Assembly (NCBI RefSeq): GCF_011074955.1
Contig: NZ_WUQJ01000024.1
Location: forward strand, 62,001 to 126,000
DNA: 64,000 bases
From: Marinobacter caseinilyticus
Lineage (GTDB): Bacteria > Pseudomonadota > Gammaproteobacteria > Pseudomonadales > Oleiphilaceae
Reading direction: 5' to 3'
In this document: positions 48,164-56,987 of the stretch, piece by piece
Layout: each line of letters opens with the position of its first letter
Numbering within the stretch: the first letter of the stretch is position 1
Position numbers and translations under genes: made by a program
Notes under the pieces: model-generated
Database searches by the model: none
What the model was told of the DNA's origin: nothing
The model's input: the letters and a program-made list of their open reading frames with translations, nothing else

Positions 48164-48182
48164 ATTATTGATTATCATTTGC
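48164..48182 (-). promoter_or_regulatory. Fur-box-like operator before the imelysin remnant
   Basis: On the minus strand GCAAATGATAATCAATAAT matches the 19-bp Fur consensus (GATAATGATAATCATTATC) at 14 positions including the central TGATAATCA. It lies 33 nt before the ATG. This supports past iron control of a locus that is now broken. Confidence 0.75.
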
Positions 48183-48358
48183 GCTTATAACGTTCGGTTT
48201 CCGGTTTGCAACAGATGAGTGTGAGTCGTGGGGATTGTCATCGGTACCGAATCGTATCAAGTGCTGTGCGAACGGGATGCGCTGTTGCCCGAACTCCGGG
48301 GTTCGGGCCTAATGGGCGGGCGATCAATGCTTATGACCTTAGCCAGCGGAAAATGCTC

Positions 48359-49198
48359 ATGCTCAGTTATCTCCATGCCTTTCATGCCGGTAATTTTGCC
48401 GATGTCCAGAAACACGGTGCGTTGCTTCTGGCGTTGCGGATGATGCAGGCAAAAGATTCCGCTATCGCCTGTTTTGATACCCACGCAGGCAGCGCGCTTT
48501 ATCGGCTGGATAGCGATCAGGCCCAGAAGACCGATGAGGCGCGTCGCGGCATTCAGGCACTTTGGCCCGACCGCCAGCAACTGCTGTCTGGAGATTGGAA
48601 GGCCTTTATGGCGCAGCTTGAGCGTTTCAACGGCAGTCGGGCGGCATTGAGTCACTACGGCGGGTCACCGGCGTGGATGGCGGCACTAAAACGGCCGCAA
48701 GATACCGTCACCGCGTTTGAGTTGCACCCAACCGAGACGGGCAAGCTCAGCGACTGGGCGGCAACAGTGGGGATTCAGGTGCGTCACCAGGATGGCTTGC
48801 GGGGCTTGTTGAAGGCGTTGCCACCCAGTGCGCCTCGTTTGCTGGTGTTGACGGATCCGTCGTACGAAATCAAAACAGAATACAGGGACGTTGCAGAAAC
48901 GGTGATTAAAGCCTGGCAGAGGTGTCGGCACGGTGTCTTCCTGGTTTGGTACCCGATTCTGCCGAAACAGGATCATCACCGGTTGTTCAGTGCCCTTACC
49001 GCCAGCGAGGTCACCAAGGTATTGCGCAGTGAGCTGACGCTGGCGGAAACGCCCGATCGCGGTATGTCCGGGTCGGGAATGCTGGTGATCAATCCCCCGT
49101 GGGGGTTTGAAGAGCGCTTCCGTGCCATGATGTCGGAGGCAGGCACTGCCGACCGACTAAATGCCACGCACCAGCTTGATTGGTTGGTGCCCGAATAA
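48359..49198 (+). CDS. rlmJ: 23S rRNA (adenine(2030)-N6)-methyltransferase RlmJ
   Basis: 279 aa (E. coli RlmJ 280 aa). The conserved start MLSYLHAFHAGNFADVQKHG, TDPSYE catalytic motif near residue 165, and GSGMLVINPPWGFEE end are all present. It methylates A2030 of 23S rRNA. ATG 48359 is chosen because it matches the family start; the frame is open upstream to 48206. Confidence 0.95.
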   Translation: MLSYLHAFHAGNFADVQKHGALLLALRMMQAKDSAIACFDTHAGSALYRLDSDQAQKTDEARRGIQALWPDRQQLLSGDWKAFMAQLERFNGSRAALSHYGGSPAWMAALKRPQDTVTAFELHPTETGKLSDWAATVGIQVRHQDGLRGLLKALPPSAPRLLVLTDPSYEIKTEYRDVAETVIKAWQRCRHGVFLVWYPILPKQDHHRLFSALTASEVTKVLRSELTLAETPDRGMSGSGMLVINPPWGFEERFRAMMSEAGTADRLNATHQLDWLVPE

Positions 49199-49330
49199 AT
49201 TGCCCGGGTCGGTCGGAGAACTCCGGACGGTCGCGGTTGCGCCGTGTTTGGTGCGGCAATCGGCGGCACGTGTCGTTTGTGGCATCGGGTGAACTGGCGG
49301 GTATGCAGACAGGACAGGTGGGGAACGCGA

Positions 49331-50335
49331 GTGCGTAACAGGAGCATATTGAAGGGTTTGACTGGGCTGTTTTCTGCTGTGGTGCTGGCGAGCGGTTGCG
49401 CGTCATCCGTTGAAGCGCCGCCAGAGACGATCCCGGAACGCGAGCGACAGGCGATGGCCATGCTTGACCTGAGCGAGCAGGACGGGCCTCAGTTGATCTG
49501 TTTCACGGCGCCGGCCGGTGCCCCGGTGGCTTATATTCCGGACATTCGACGTGACTTGTCGGTGGCTGTGGAGCAGGATTACCGGGCGTTGGCCGCCGCC
49601 TGGCAGGCGGCCGGATTACTGGTGCCGGCTCGGATGGGCGCGGATGTCACTGGCCACCTGGCTTTGCGTCAGGGGCCGGATGGTCTGCGGCCGCATCTGA
49701 TTGTCACTACCTTTCATCGTGCTTTCACCAAAGTGCCGGATCGCTGCCCGCAGGCGACACTGGAATACCACAACTGGGTACTCACACGACTGGGAGAACA
49801 GGTTGTGACCAGCGCCGAGGGGGACAGGGATATCTTTTTGCGCTTTGATGGCGGTGGCCGCGTCAATGGTCTGGGTGGGTGCAACCGTTTTGTCGGGGAT
49901 TACCACAGGCGCCGGGACCACCTGGATATCGGTCCACTGGCGGCTACTCGAATGATGTGTCCAAAACGGGGGGGGCTCGAAACGGGATTTTTTAAGGCCC
50001 TGGATGCCGCCGATCGGTTCGCTATTGAAGGTAAGCGGTTACTGCTGCTCGATCTCAACGGCGACGTGGTCGCCGTCTTCGACAGCCGCATCGTATCCAT
50101 TGAGCTGGACTCGCTCAGTGCTGCCAGAGCGCCAGCATCGCTGCTAGTCTCCGGAATGCTGGGCCTCAGCGGCGTCAATCATGGTGGTGATGGTGGTCAG
50201 AATCTGCTGCCCCCGTGGGCCGGTACGTTTAACGTAGAAGTCACGCACCCCCAAACTGGCCTCCAGGAATGCTTCGCGCTCTTCCCGAGTCAGCCTGATA
50301 ATCTGCATATCACTGTTCTCGGTGATTGTGTCTAG
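49331..50335 (+). CDS. META (HslJ-like) domain lipoprotein with antisense 3' overlap
   Basis: 334 aa from GTG 49331 (GGGG box upstream). Lipobox LASGC after VRNRSILKGLTGLF. The central part has GYI-type COG3126-like sequence and then a META/HslJ domain (LRFDGGGRVNGLGGCNRFVGDY, then ATRMMCP) near residues 165-220. HslJ-type proteins are envelope stress/resistance-associated. The frame should end near 50100, but it has no stop and runs 192 nt antisense through the 3' end of the convergent TRAP gene, adding about 63 unrelated residues. Confidence 0.72.
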   Translation: MRNRSILKGLTGLFSAVVLASGCASSVEAPPETIPERERQAMAMLDLSEQDGPQLICFTAPAGAPVAYIPDIRRDLSVAVEQDYRALAAAWQAAGLLVPARMGADVTGHLALRQGPDGLRPHLIVTTFHRAFTKVPDRCPQATLEYHNWVLTRLGEQVVTSAEGDRDIFLRFDGGGRVNGLGGCNRFVGDYHRRRDHLDIGPLAATRMMCPKRGGLETGFFKALDAADRFAIEGKRLLLLDLNGDVVAVFDSRIVSIELDSLSAARAPASLLVSGMLGLSGVNHGGDGGQNLLPPWAGTFNVEVTHPQTGLQECFALFPSQPDNLHITVLGDCV

Positions 50336-51247
50336 TCGCTCGCTGTTGAACTCGGCCTGTTTGGCGTAAATGAAGTCAGTCAGGTTATCCCGGGCTTTGT
50401 CCAGCCACTGGCGCTGGGGCGCCGTCAGTGTTTGATACCATTGCCGGTTGGTCACCAATGTGGAAACGAATTGCGCATGGTTGGCCAGCGTCATGACCTC
50501 CTGAACTTCGTAAAAATCCATCTCTTCAATTGCGAATATCGGATTTACCTGGCCATCAATCTGTCGCAGTTGCAACCCATTGTAGACCTCGGAATAGGGC
50601 ATGGGAGAAGGCGTGGCCCCATAGGCCCTGTAGGACTCGGTCGCAATCGGGGAAACCATGGTCCGCATTCTGAAACCAATGAAGTCCTGCGGTGCCCGCA
50701 ATGGCTTGTTACCGGTCCAGGCCATCCAGCCTTCCGGCACGATTGCCAGCAGCTTGAGATTCTGGTCGGCATAGGGCTTGGCGAAAAGGTCTTGCACGCG
50801 CCGGCTGGAAAGTACCGATTTATTCACGTTATTGTTGTCCGAGAGCACAAAATGCAGCGAAAAAATACCCACCTCAGGAATCACGGAAGCCAAATGTCCG
50901 GGTGACGCAAACGCCAGGTCAATCGAACCGTCCTGAAGCAGTTCGGTCAGCTGCGGTGAGGTGCCCAGCGAACCGTAGGGGTAAATTTCAATGGTGATGT
51001 GTTCATCGGACAGGTCTTCAATTTGACGCTTGAATTCCTGTGCATAGACATCCTGAACACTGCCTTCAATTTCCTCCAGGGCAAACCGCCAGGTAACAGG
51101 CTCGATGTTGGCGCTCACCGGGTCGCCTCCTTCACCCCCTTCAGTGGTTCCCGCTTTTTGACTGCCGTCCTGACTGTCGGAGCACCCGCCGAGAGCCAGC
51201 AAGCATGCCAAAATCAGGCTGGCCGACCAAAAATGTGAGGGTGTCAT
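50144..51247 (-). CDS. Orphan TRAP-type substrate-binding lipoprotein
   Basis: 367 aa from ATG 51247 with AAGGAG ideally placed. Unlike the Tat-exported receptor in the first operon, this one has a lipoprotein signal (LALGGCSDS), so it is membrane-anchored. The DctP fold is clear: YPYGSLGTSPQLTELLQDGS, GFRMRTMVSPIATES and YSEVYNGLQLRQIDGQ. There are no DctQ/DctM genes beside it, so it needs a permease elsewhere or serves another role such as sensing. Its 3' end overlaps the META gene. Confidence 0.88.
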   Translation of the reverse strand: MTPSHFWSASLILACLLALGGCSDSQDGSQKAGTTEGGEGGDPVSANIEPVTWRFALEEIEGSVQDVYAQEFKRQIEDLSDEHITIEIYPYGSLGTSPQLTELLQDGSIDLAFASPGHLASVIPEVGIFSLHFVLSDNNNVNKSVLSSRRVQDLFAKPYADQNLKLLAIVPEGWMAWTGNKPLRAPQDFIGFRMRTMVSPIATESYRAYGATPSPMPYSEVYNGLQLRQIDGQVNPIFAIEEMDFYEVQEVMTLANHAQFVSTLVTNRQWYQTLTAPQRQWLDKARDNLTDFIYAKQAEFNSERLDTITENSDMQIIRLTREEREAFLEASLGVRDFYVKRTGPRGQQILTTITTMIDAAEAQHSGD

Positions 51248-51422
51248 GGTTATCTCCTTGTTTTCCATCTATTCCAGCACGCGGTTTTAACTCAAACCCA
51301 GGCTGCCAAGAGAGGGCGAGGGCTGGTTGCGCAGTGTTTACCGAGGCCATAGTCTACGGTTCTTGAAGGCGGGTGCCCATAGACGTTGGTCGGGCAATTT
51401 ACCGGTTGCAGCCCATAGCCAT

Positions 51423-51451
51423 AAAAAAACCCCGCCGGAGCGGGGTTTTTT
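51423..51451 (-). terminator. Bidirectional terminator between TRAP and DUF4168 genes
   Basis: ACCCCGC/GCGGGGT stem with a CGGA loop, A-tract on one side and T-tract on the other. It lies 17 nt after the stop of the DUF4168 gene (minus strand), which it most likely terminates. Confidence 0.9.
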
Positions 51452-51467
51452 ATGCGGACAATTGAGA

Positions 51468-51857
51468 TTACATCAGTTCATCAACCCGCTTACGAATCCC
51501 AGGCTCATTGTGATAAGCGCTGGCGATGGCGTTGTAAGTGGGGATGTCGAGGCCCGTTGCTTTGATGATGCCCACCATCTTTTCGTTGGCTTCAACTTGA
51601 AGTTTTTGGGCTTTTTTCTTGGATTCGCTGGCTTCAATTTTGGACAGGTATTGACGCCGCACGCCATCAATATTGGCTTGGGCCTCGCCAAACTGCTTCA
51701 GTTTGGTATCGGCAAAATCGGTGGCCTGTGCATTCGCCTGCACGGGCTGGTCAAAGCCTTCGCTAGGGCTGATGGCCGGCTTACTGTCATCGGCCATGGC
51801 GGGTGTCATCGCCAACATACTGGTCAGAACCGTGATAGCTACTAGAAAGATTTTCAT
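51468..51857 (-). CDS. DUF4168-domain exported protein
   Basis: 129 aa from ATG 51857 (GAGGGG upstream). A signal peptide (cleavage near AMADDS) precedes a helical DUF4168 domain: LKQFGEAQANIDGVRRQY, KMVGIIKATGLDIPTYNAIA, IRKRVDEL. Periplasmic; function unknown. A terminator follows. The frame to 52028 upstream is not coding-like. Confidence 0.85.
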   Translation of the reverse strand: MKIFLVAITVLTSMLAMTPAMADDSKPAISPSEGFDQPVQANAQATDFADTKLKQFGEAQANIDGVRRQYLSKIEASESKKKAQKLQVEANEKMVGIIKATGLDIPTYNAIASAYHNEPGIRKRVDELM

Positions 51858-52139
51858 AAAACGCCCCTCAACCTTGGTAAGAACGTGCTTTTTGAGTATT
51901 CGATTCGCCAGTTTGCGTTCCATCATCCGGTCTGATCTCCGGTCGATGCGCCGCCGTTGTTTTGGCGACGCTAAATTAGCACTATGGTCAGCACGATGAA
52001 TTACCGAGCGATGAAGTTTCGTTAACATGAATGGGACTCATGGTATTTTGCAGACCCCCTGTTTTCTCCGATATCTTGGCGACATGTGTGGTCCGGCCGG
52101 GGGCTGGTTGGATGATGACGCCTATTCATGAGGATTGTG

Positions 52140-53048
52140 ATGAAAAACCAGACCCACGCCATGGCGTTCGGATTGGGCGCTGTTTTACTCTGGTCGACGG
52201 TGGCAACCGCATTCAAGTTGTCGCTGCAGGAACTGTCCCCGGTGCAGTTGCTGTTCATCGCTTGCACAGCGTCGGTGTTGGTGCTGGCGATCGTGTTACT
52301 GGTGCAAGGGCGGATGCGATCGGTTCTGACGTTGAGCCGGGGCCAGTACCTGCAATCGTTGGGCATGGGGTTGGTCAATCCCTGTCTGTATTACTTCCTG
52401 CTGTTTGGAGCCTTTGACCGCTTGCCAGCGCAGGAGGCGCAGCCCATTAATTACACTTGGGCATTGGTGCTGGCGTATCTGTCCGTGCCGTTTCTGGGGC
52501 AGCGGCTAAGGCCCAGCGACATTGTGGCTGGCCTGATTTGCTACAGCGGCGTGGTGGTAATCGCAACTCGTGGAGCCGTGCTGTCATTGACGTTTTCGGA
52601 CCCCGTCGGGGTGGCACTGGCGTTGGGCAGTACGCTGGTTTGGGCGTCGTACTGGATCATTGCTACTCGGGACAGCCGCGACCCTGTGGTTGGCCTGTTT
52701 TTGAATTTCTTGTGTGGCTTGCCATTTATCGCCCTAGCCTGTGGACTGACCGACGGGTTTGAATTCCATGCGCTACAAGGGGTAGCTGGAGCGTTGTATG
52801 TGGGCGTCTTTGAAATGGGCATTGCCTTTGTGCTGTGGTCCTACGCGATGAAACGGGCGGAAAATACCTCACGGGTCAGTAATCTGATTTTTATCTCACC
52901 GTTTCTGTCTCTGGTGTTTATTTACTTCATTCTGGGCGAAGTGATATTGATCTCAACGTACACGGGGCTGGCGCTTATTGTGGCCGGGCTTTGGTGGCAG
53001 CAGCGCGGTGCAAAAATACCATTAACCGCTCAGGCCGCCCATGAGTGA
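52140..53048 (+). CDS. EamA-family drug/metabolite transporter
   Basis: 302 aa with ten predicted membrane helices in two EamA halves; [20 protein letters not shown] and [20 protein letters not shown] are typical. ATG 52140 follows GAGGATTGTG and is preferred over 52128. DMT members export amino acids, nucleobases or drugs; substrate unknown. Its stop overlaps the GIY-YIG start by 8 nt. Confidence 0.9.
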   Translation: MKNQTHAMAFGLGAVLLWSTVATAFKLSLQELSPVQLLFIACTASVLVLAIVLLVQGRMRSVLTLSRGQYLQSLGMGLVNPCLYYFLLFGAFDRLPAQEAQPINYTWALVLAYLSVPFLGQRLRPSDIVAGLICYSGVVVIATRGAVLSLTFSDPVGVALALGSTLVWASYWIIATRDSRDPVVGLFLNFLCGLPFIALACGLTDGFEFHALQGVAGALYVGVFEMGIAFVLWSYAMKRAENTSRVSNLIFISPFLSLVFIYFILGEVILISTYTGLALIVAGLWWQQRGAKIPLTAQAAHE

Positions 53049-53331
53049 CTGGTCGGTTTATCTGGTGCGTACCGCGCGGGGCGCTTTGTATACCGGCATT
53101 ACCACCGATGTAGCGCGTCGTTTTGCTGAACACCAGGCAGGTGCGCCCCGAGGCGCCCGAAGTTTGCGGGGAAAAGGCCCATTAACGCTGGCGTTTTCAG
53201 CGCCAGCGGGTGACCGGAAAAAGGCCGCCAAACTCGAATGGCAGATCAAGCAATGGCCCCGTGTGAGGAAGGAAGCACTGGTAACGGGGGCGGAAGTGTT
53301 GCCTGACATCGACTGCCCCGTGCGGCCCTGA
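53041..53331 (+). CDS. GIY-YIG nuclease-domain protein (YhbQ-like)
   Basis: 96 aa. The GIY-YIG fold is seen in [23 protein letters not shown] (the GIY and YIG parts are degenerate as YLV and YTG) and the following [10 protein letters not shown], ending with [12 protein letters not shown]. coli YhbQ is similar in size. It may nick DNA, but family function in cells is not settled. It starts inside the end of the EamA gene. Confidence 0.9.
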   Translation: MSDWSVYLVRTARGALYTGITTDVARRFAEHQAGAPRGARSLRGKGPLTLAFSAPAGDRKKAAKLEWQIKQWPRVRKEALVTGAEVLPDIDCPVRP

Positions 53332-53344
53332 GGTCACTTATACA

Positions 53345-54271
53345 TCATTCGCCGCCTCCGGGCGTTGGTGTGGCCGCCCAATGTGTCTTGATATGGGCGC
53401 CTGCGGTAGCCAGGGCTTCGGTCGCCCGATCCAACTGGCCGGCATGAACCTGAAAGACATGCCAAAGGCTGTTATAGATCTCCAGCTTTGTGTCCACATC
53501 GTACTCTCGTGCACGGTCGGCCAGGCGTTGCGCATCGTTTAACAGGATCTCTTGACTGCCAACTTGAATCAGCAGCGGTGGCAGGCCTTGGAGATCTCCA
53601 TAAATCGGCGAGATGTACGGCATAGTCTTCGAATAGCTGGCGCAATAGAGTGCTGCCGCCTTATCGATCCAGGCCTTTTGCAGCACCGGCTCGCATTCCG
53701 GCTCGTAGAGCGCGGTGTGAGTGAGATCCGTCCAAGGCGAAAACACCGTCAGCGATCCGGGCAATGGTAATCCCGCATCCCTTAAACGCATGGCAAGGGC
53801 CAAAACCAGGCCCCCGCCGGCGGAGTCCCCTGCGAGGGCGATTTGTGTCGGCAGATAGCCTTCTTCCAGCAGTGCCTGATAGCAGGCTGTTGCGTCTTCC
53901 AGCGCTGCGGGAAAAGGGTGCTCGGGCGCCAGACGGTAGTCGGGCACAACAAGTGTGCTCCTGCTCGCCATCGCGAGATGGCCGGCGATGCCCCGATGCG
54001 TTTTGGACGAGCCAATTATGTAGGCGCCGCCGTGCAGGTATAGCACGGCCGACTTGGTGACTGGGTTGCAGTCGCGGTGGCTGACCAGTGTTGATGAAAC
54101 CCCACCTACATTGGCTCGCTGAAAACGGCACCCTTTGGGTGGCGTGGACGTATGGTAGACCTGCCGGATCAGCACACGCTGAATCGGAACGCTCATGCGG
54201 GCGTTAAGCATTGGCTTTACGACGCGTTGCAGTGTTTTACGCAGGCCAGCTTCCAGAAGGGTCTGGATCAT
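53345..54271 (-). CDS. Alpha/beta hydrolase of the hormone-sensitive lipase family
   Basis: 308 aa starting MIQTLLEAGLRKTLQR (GGAG 6 nt upstream of ATG 54271). The HSL oxyanion motif LHGGAYIIG and nucleophile motif GDSAGGG are clear; a C-terminal His follows in NSLWHVFQVH. It would hydrolyse short- to medium-chain esters. It is divergent from the other hydrolase and convergent with the GIY-YIG gene. Confidence 0.9.
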   Translation of the reverse strand: MIQTLLEAGLRKTLQRVVKPMLNARMSVPIQRVLIRQVYHTSTPPKGCRFQRANVGGVSSTLVSHRDCNPVTKSAVLYLHGGAYIIGSSKTHRGIAGHLAMASRSTLVVPDYRLAPEHPFPAALEDATACYQALLEEGYLPTQIALAGDSAGGGLVLALAMRLRDAGLPLPGSLTVFSPWTDLTHTALYEPECEPVLQKAWIDKAAALYCASYSKTMPYISPIYGDLQGLPPLLIQVGSQEILLNDAQRLADRAREYDVDTKLEIYNSLWHVFQVHAGQLDRATEALATAGAHIKTHWAATPTPGGGE

Positions 54272-54527
54272 TGTTGTCTCCATCGTACGAGCGTTTAGTG
54301 CCCGGCTTCATTATGCAAAGACCCTGAGCCATCGGACCGGAGCCTTTTGACCACGTGCCGGTGGTCTTCGCCACGGCCATTTGGAGCGCGCTATCAGTAT
54401 ATCTTCGTGCGGCAGAGATACACCCACTGCCGCACTGCTGGTATGCTAACGGGCAAAGAGCTTGGGCCGTAGCCACTTCAGGCGTGCCTCGGAACCGACT
54501 TCGTTTATGACAGGCGTTTAACTCTAC

Positions 54528-55535
54528 GTGTACTGGAAAACGGATACCATAGACATTCCCGGATGGGATCGGGCATCCCTGATCGCACAGGTGTGTTCGT
54601 TCGAACCCAAAGCCAAGCAACCCATGGGGCCGGAGGCAGAAGACTATTGCCGGTTTTATGGTCTTGATCTTTGGGTAGAGCATCCGGAAGTTGACTACCA
54701 TCAGGGCAGCCTTGATGCGGGCGGGCACCGGGTTGTGGTGCATTATTATCGAATGCCCGAAACCAAAGGCACGGTGTTTATCCTGCATGGCTATTTTGAT
54801 CATGTCGGTCTGTACAGTCAGTTAATTGATCGCTGCCTGGGCGCAGGCTTTGACGTTTTGGCCTATGATCAACCGGGGCATGGACTTTCGAGCGGGACAC
54901 CGGCGTCGATCGGCAGTTTTGTCGAGTACCAGGCCGTACTGACGGATGTGATGACGTCAGTGAAAGGCAATATTAAGGCGCCATGGTATGCCGTAGGTCA
55001 AAGCACGGGCGGTGGGGTCCTGATCGACTACCTGTTGTCCAATCACCACAACCAGGAAACATCCGCCTTTCGGCGGGTGGTTTTGTTGGCACCGCTGGTT
55101 CGGCCGGCAGGTTGGTTGGGCGCCAAAGTGTTACACAGTCTGGCAAAGCCTTTTATGAGTCGCTGGCGTCGAATGTTTTCAGCCAACAGCGGGAATGGCC
55201 GCTTTTTGCGGTTTCTCAAAGACACTGACCCGTTGCAAGCGCGCGCGGTTCATGTGGACTGGGTGAGTGCGCTGCGGCAATGGGTGCCGCACATTGAATC
55301 CGCAAGGCCGGTCGATTTTCCGGTCACGGTGGTGCAGGGTGAAAAGGACATGACGGTTGACTGGCAGCACAATCTGCGCATTCTGAGGAATAAATTCTCT
55401 CTGGTGACGGAGCTTAAAATACCTGATGGTCGTCATCATCTTGTGAATGAAGCACAAGATCTGCAGGCTACGGTGTTCAATACTATAATTGATACCTTTA
55501 ACGATGATGCGGGTGCTGTTTCAAAGGCCTGCTGA
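54528..55535 (+). CDS. Alpha/beta hydrolase, lysophospholipase-like
   Basis: 335 aa from GTG 54528. The fold shows FILHGYFDHVGLYSQLI, YDQPGHGLSSG, the nucleophile motif GQSTGGG, acid in VVQGEKDMTVDW and His in GRHHLVNE. It resembles PldB/monoacylglycerol lipase-type enzymes; substrate not fixed. It precedes the OmpA-type lipoprotein by 33 nt on the same strand. Confidence 0.88.
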   Translation: MYWKTDTIDIPGWDRASLIAQVCSFEPKAKQPMGPEAEDYCRFYGLDLWVEHPEVDYHQGSLDAGGHRVVVHYYRMPETKGTVFILHGYFDHVGLYSQLIDRCLGAGFDVLAYDQPGHGLSSGTPASIGSFVEYQAVLTDVMTSVKGNIKAPWYAVGQSTGGGVLIDYLLSNHHNQETSAFRRVVLLAPLVRPAGWLGAKVLHSLAKPFMSRWRRMFSANSGNGRFLRFLKDTDPLQARAVHVDWVSALRQWVPHIESARPVDFPVTVVQGEKDMTVDWQHNLRILRNKFSLVTELKIPDGRHHLVNEAQDLQATVFNTIIDTFNDDAGAVSKAC

Positions 55536-55568
55536 TGATTCATGAACGTTGGCATTTAGGAGTACGCT

Positions 55569-56222
55569 GTGAAGAAAACAATGGTAGTGGTTTCATTGGT
55601 CCTGTTCGGACTGAGTGGTTGTATGACCTACGATCCATACACGGGTGAAGAAAAGACCTCTAACGCCACGAAAGGCAGTATCATTGGTGCTCTGGGTGGC
55701 GCGGCAATAGGCGCGGCCACTTCAAGCAAGAGTGACCGTGGCAAAGGGGCACTGATCGGCGCTGCATCCGGTGCCGCCGTCGGTGGTGGTATTGGCTATT
55801 ATATGGACAAACAGGAAGCACAGTTACGCCGCCAGCTGGAAGGGACCGGCGTGCGGGTGGTCCGGAATGGCGATCAGATTGAGTTGATCATGCCGGGCAA
55901 CATCACGTTTGATGTTAACCAGTCCAGCATCAAACCTTCCTTTACCGGCGTGCTGGAATCGGTGGGACTGGTGCTGAGTGAGTATGATAAGACCATCATC
56001 CAGATCGAAGGTCATACTGACAGCACAGGTTCCCAGAGCTATAACCAGCTATTGAGTGAACAGCGCGCTTCCTCGGTTCGCGACTTCCTGCTCAACCAGG
56101 GCATTGCATCCAGTCGTACGCGGGCAGTGGGTTATGGCCCACGTTACCCGATTGCGTCTAACGATACCTCCAGCGGGCGTGAACAGAACCGTCGTGTTGA
56201 GCTGACTCTGGTTCCTATGTAA
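55569..56222 (+). CDS. OmpA-family outer-membrane lipoprotein (YiaD-like)
   Basis: 217 aa from GTG 55569. A lipobox LSGC is followed by glycine-zipper membrane repeats (GALGGAAIGAATSS, GAASGAAVGGGIGYYMD) and an OmpA peptidoglycan-binding domain (QIEGHTDSTGSQSYN, SSRTRAVGYGPRYPIASN, QNRRVELTLVPM). It anchors the outer membrane to peptidoglycan. A strong terminator follows. Confidence 0.93.
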   Translation: MKKTMVVVSLVLFGLSGCMTYDPYTGEEKTSNATKGSIIGALGGAAIGAATSSKSDRGKGALIGAASGAAVGGGIGYYMDKQEAQLRRQLEGTGVRVVRNGDQIELIMPGNITFDVNQSSIKPSFTGVLESVGLVLSEYDKTIIQIEGHTDSTGSQSYNQLLSEQRASSVRDFLLNQGIASSRTRAVGYGPRYPIASNDTSSGREQNRRVELTLVPM

Positions 56223-56290
56223 GCGGAGACTCAGGTGAGCCAGCAATGAGCTGGTAACCCTGTACTGAGCTGAGGTGCAGTCGACCTCAC

Positions 56291-56330
56291 AAAAAAAGCC
56301 CCCGGCTGTATCAGCAGCCGGGGGCTTTTT
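56291..56330. terminator. Bidirectional terminator between OmpA-family and stress-protein genes
   Basis: A 12-bp stem AGCCCCCGGCTG/CAGCCGGGGGCT with a TATCAG loop has an A-run before it and T-run after it, and lies between two convergent genes, so it can stop both. Confidence 0.94.
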
Positions 56331-56360
56331 ATTGCGGGCGAATTGCCCGATTTAAAACGC

Positions 56361-56636
56361 TTAGTGGGACAGCCAGCTGTCTATTCGCTTTTTCAGATCG
56401 TCCAGTTTGTCATTACTGGCGTCGCGGAGTTCGGTCATCTTGGTGCGCGCTTCGTCGATCTGTTGCTCGAGACGATCGACCTGATCGGAAACGTCTTGTC
56501 GAATTTTTGACTCAGCCCGGTCGTCCTTGGCTTTGGCGATTCGCTCATTCGCATCGGCCCTCAGGCTCTCTACCCTTTTGTTCCAGTAGTCGGTTTGTGT
56601 TTCCAGCTTTTTGGTCAGCGAATCCTTGATCGACAT
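56361..56636 (-). CDS. Sll1863-like stress-response coiled-coil protein
   Basis: 91 aa from ATG 56636 (AGGAGA 6 nt upstream). The sequence is charged and helical throughout (LETQTDYWNKRVESL, DQVDRLEQQIDEARTKM), predicting a coiled coil like sll1863 family stress proteins. An in-frame extension to 56735 is not convincing. Cytosolic; function inferred from the family name only. Confidence 0.75.
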   Translation of the reverse strand: MSIKDSLTKKLETQTDYWNKRVESLRADANERIAKAKDDRAESKIRQDVSDQVDRLEQQIDEARTKMTELRDASNDKLDDLKKRIDSWLSH

Positions 56637-56987
56637 AGAGATCTCCTTTTTTCCTGATTGGGGTCGCGTCCGCCGCTTTGTCTGGCGAACATCTGACCTG
56701 TGTACACAGAGAATGTTGGGATGAATCGGCGGCATCTCAAGGTAAAAGCGGTGTTGTCCGGGTTACATCGGGGTAAGGTCGGGGTGCACGGGCCAACAAA
56801 GGCCTTCGCGAAGACAGTGGCCAGACCGGCCCTGGCGAGTCCTCCGACGCTGAATCAGCTACAAAACCCACTCGACGATGAGGTTGGCCGTCCACTTAAG
56901 GTAGCCTTGTGTTACGCCAAGGCGCGATGAGGCAAAAAAAAAGCCTCCCGAGGGAGGCTGTTTCTTTCAGCGTCTGTCTGAGCGACT
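56637..56987. other. Gene-free interval between the coiled-coil gene and serA
   Basis: Holds the promoter side of the coiled-coil gene and the serA terminator. A 76-codon plus-strand frame (56700-56930) lacks a ribosome site and shows no recognisable protein. Nothing else seen. Confidence 0.6.
56934..56960 (-). terminator. Rho-independent terminator of serA
   Basis: On the minus strand GCCTCCC/GGGAGGC with a two-base loop is followed by a run of nine T residues, about 30 nt after the serA stop. Confidence 0.93.

Noticed and set aside
56700..56930. A 76-codon plus-strand frame between the coiled-coil gene and serA
   Set aside because: No ribosome site, and the product has no motif, signal or hydrophobic pattern.
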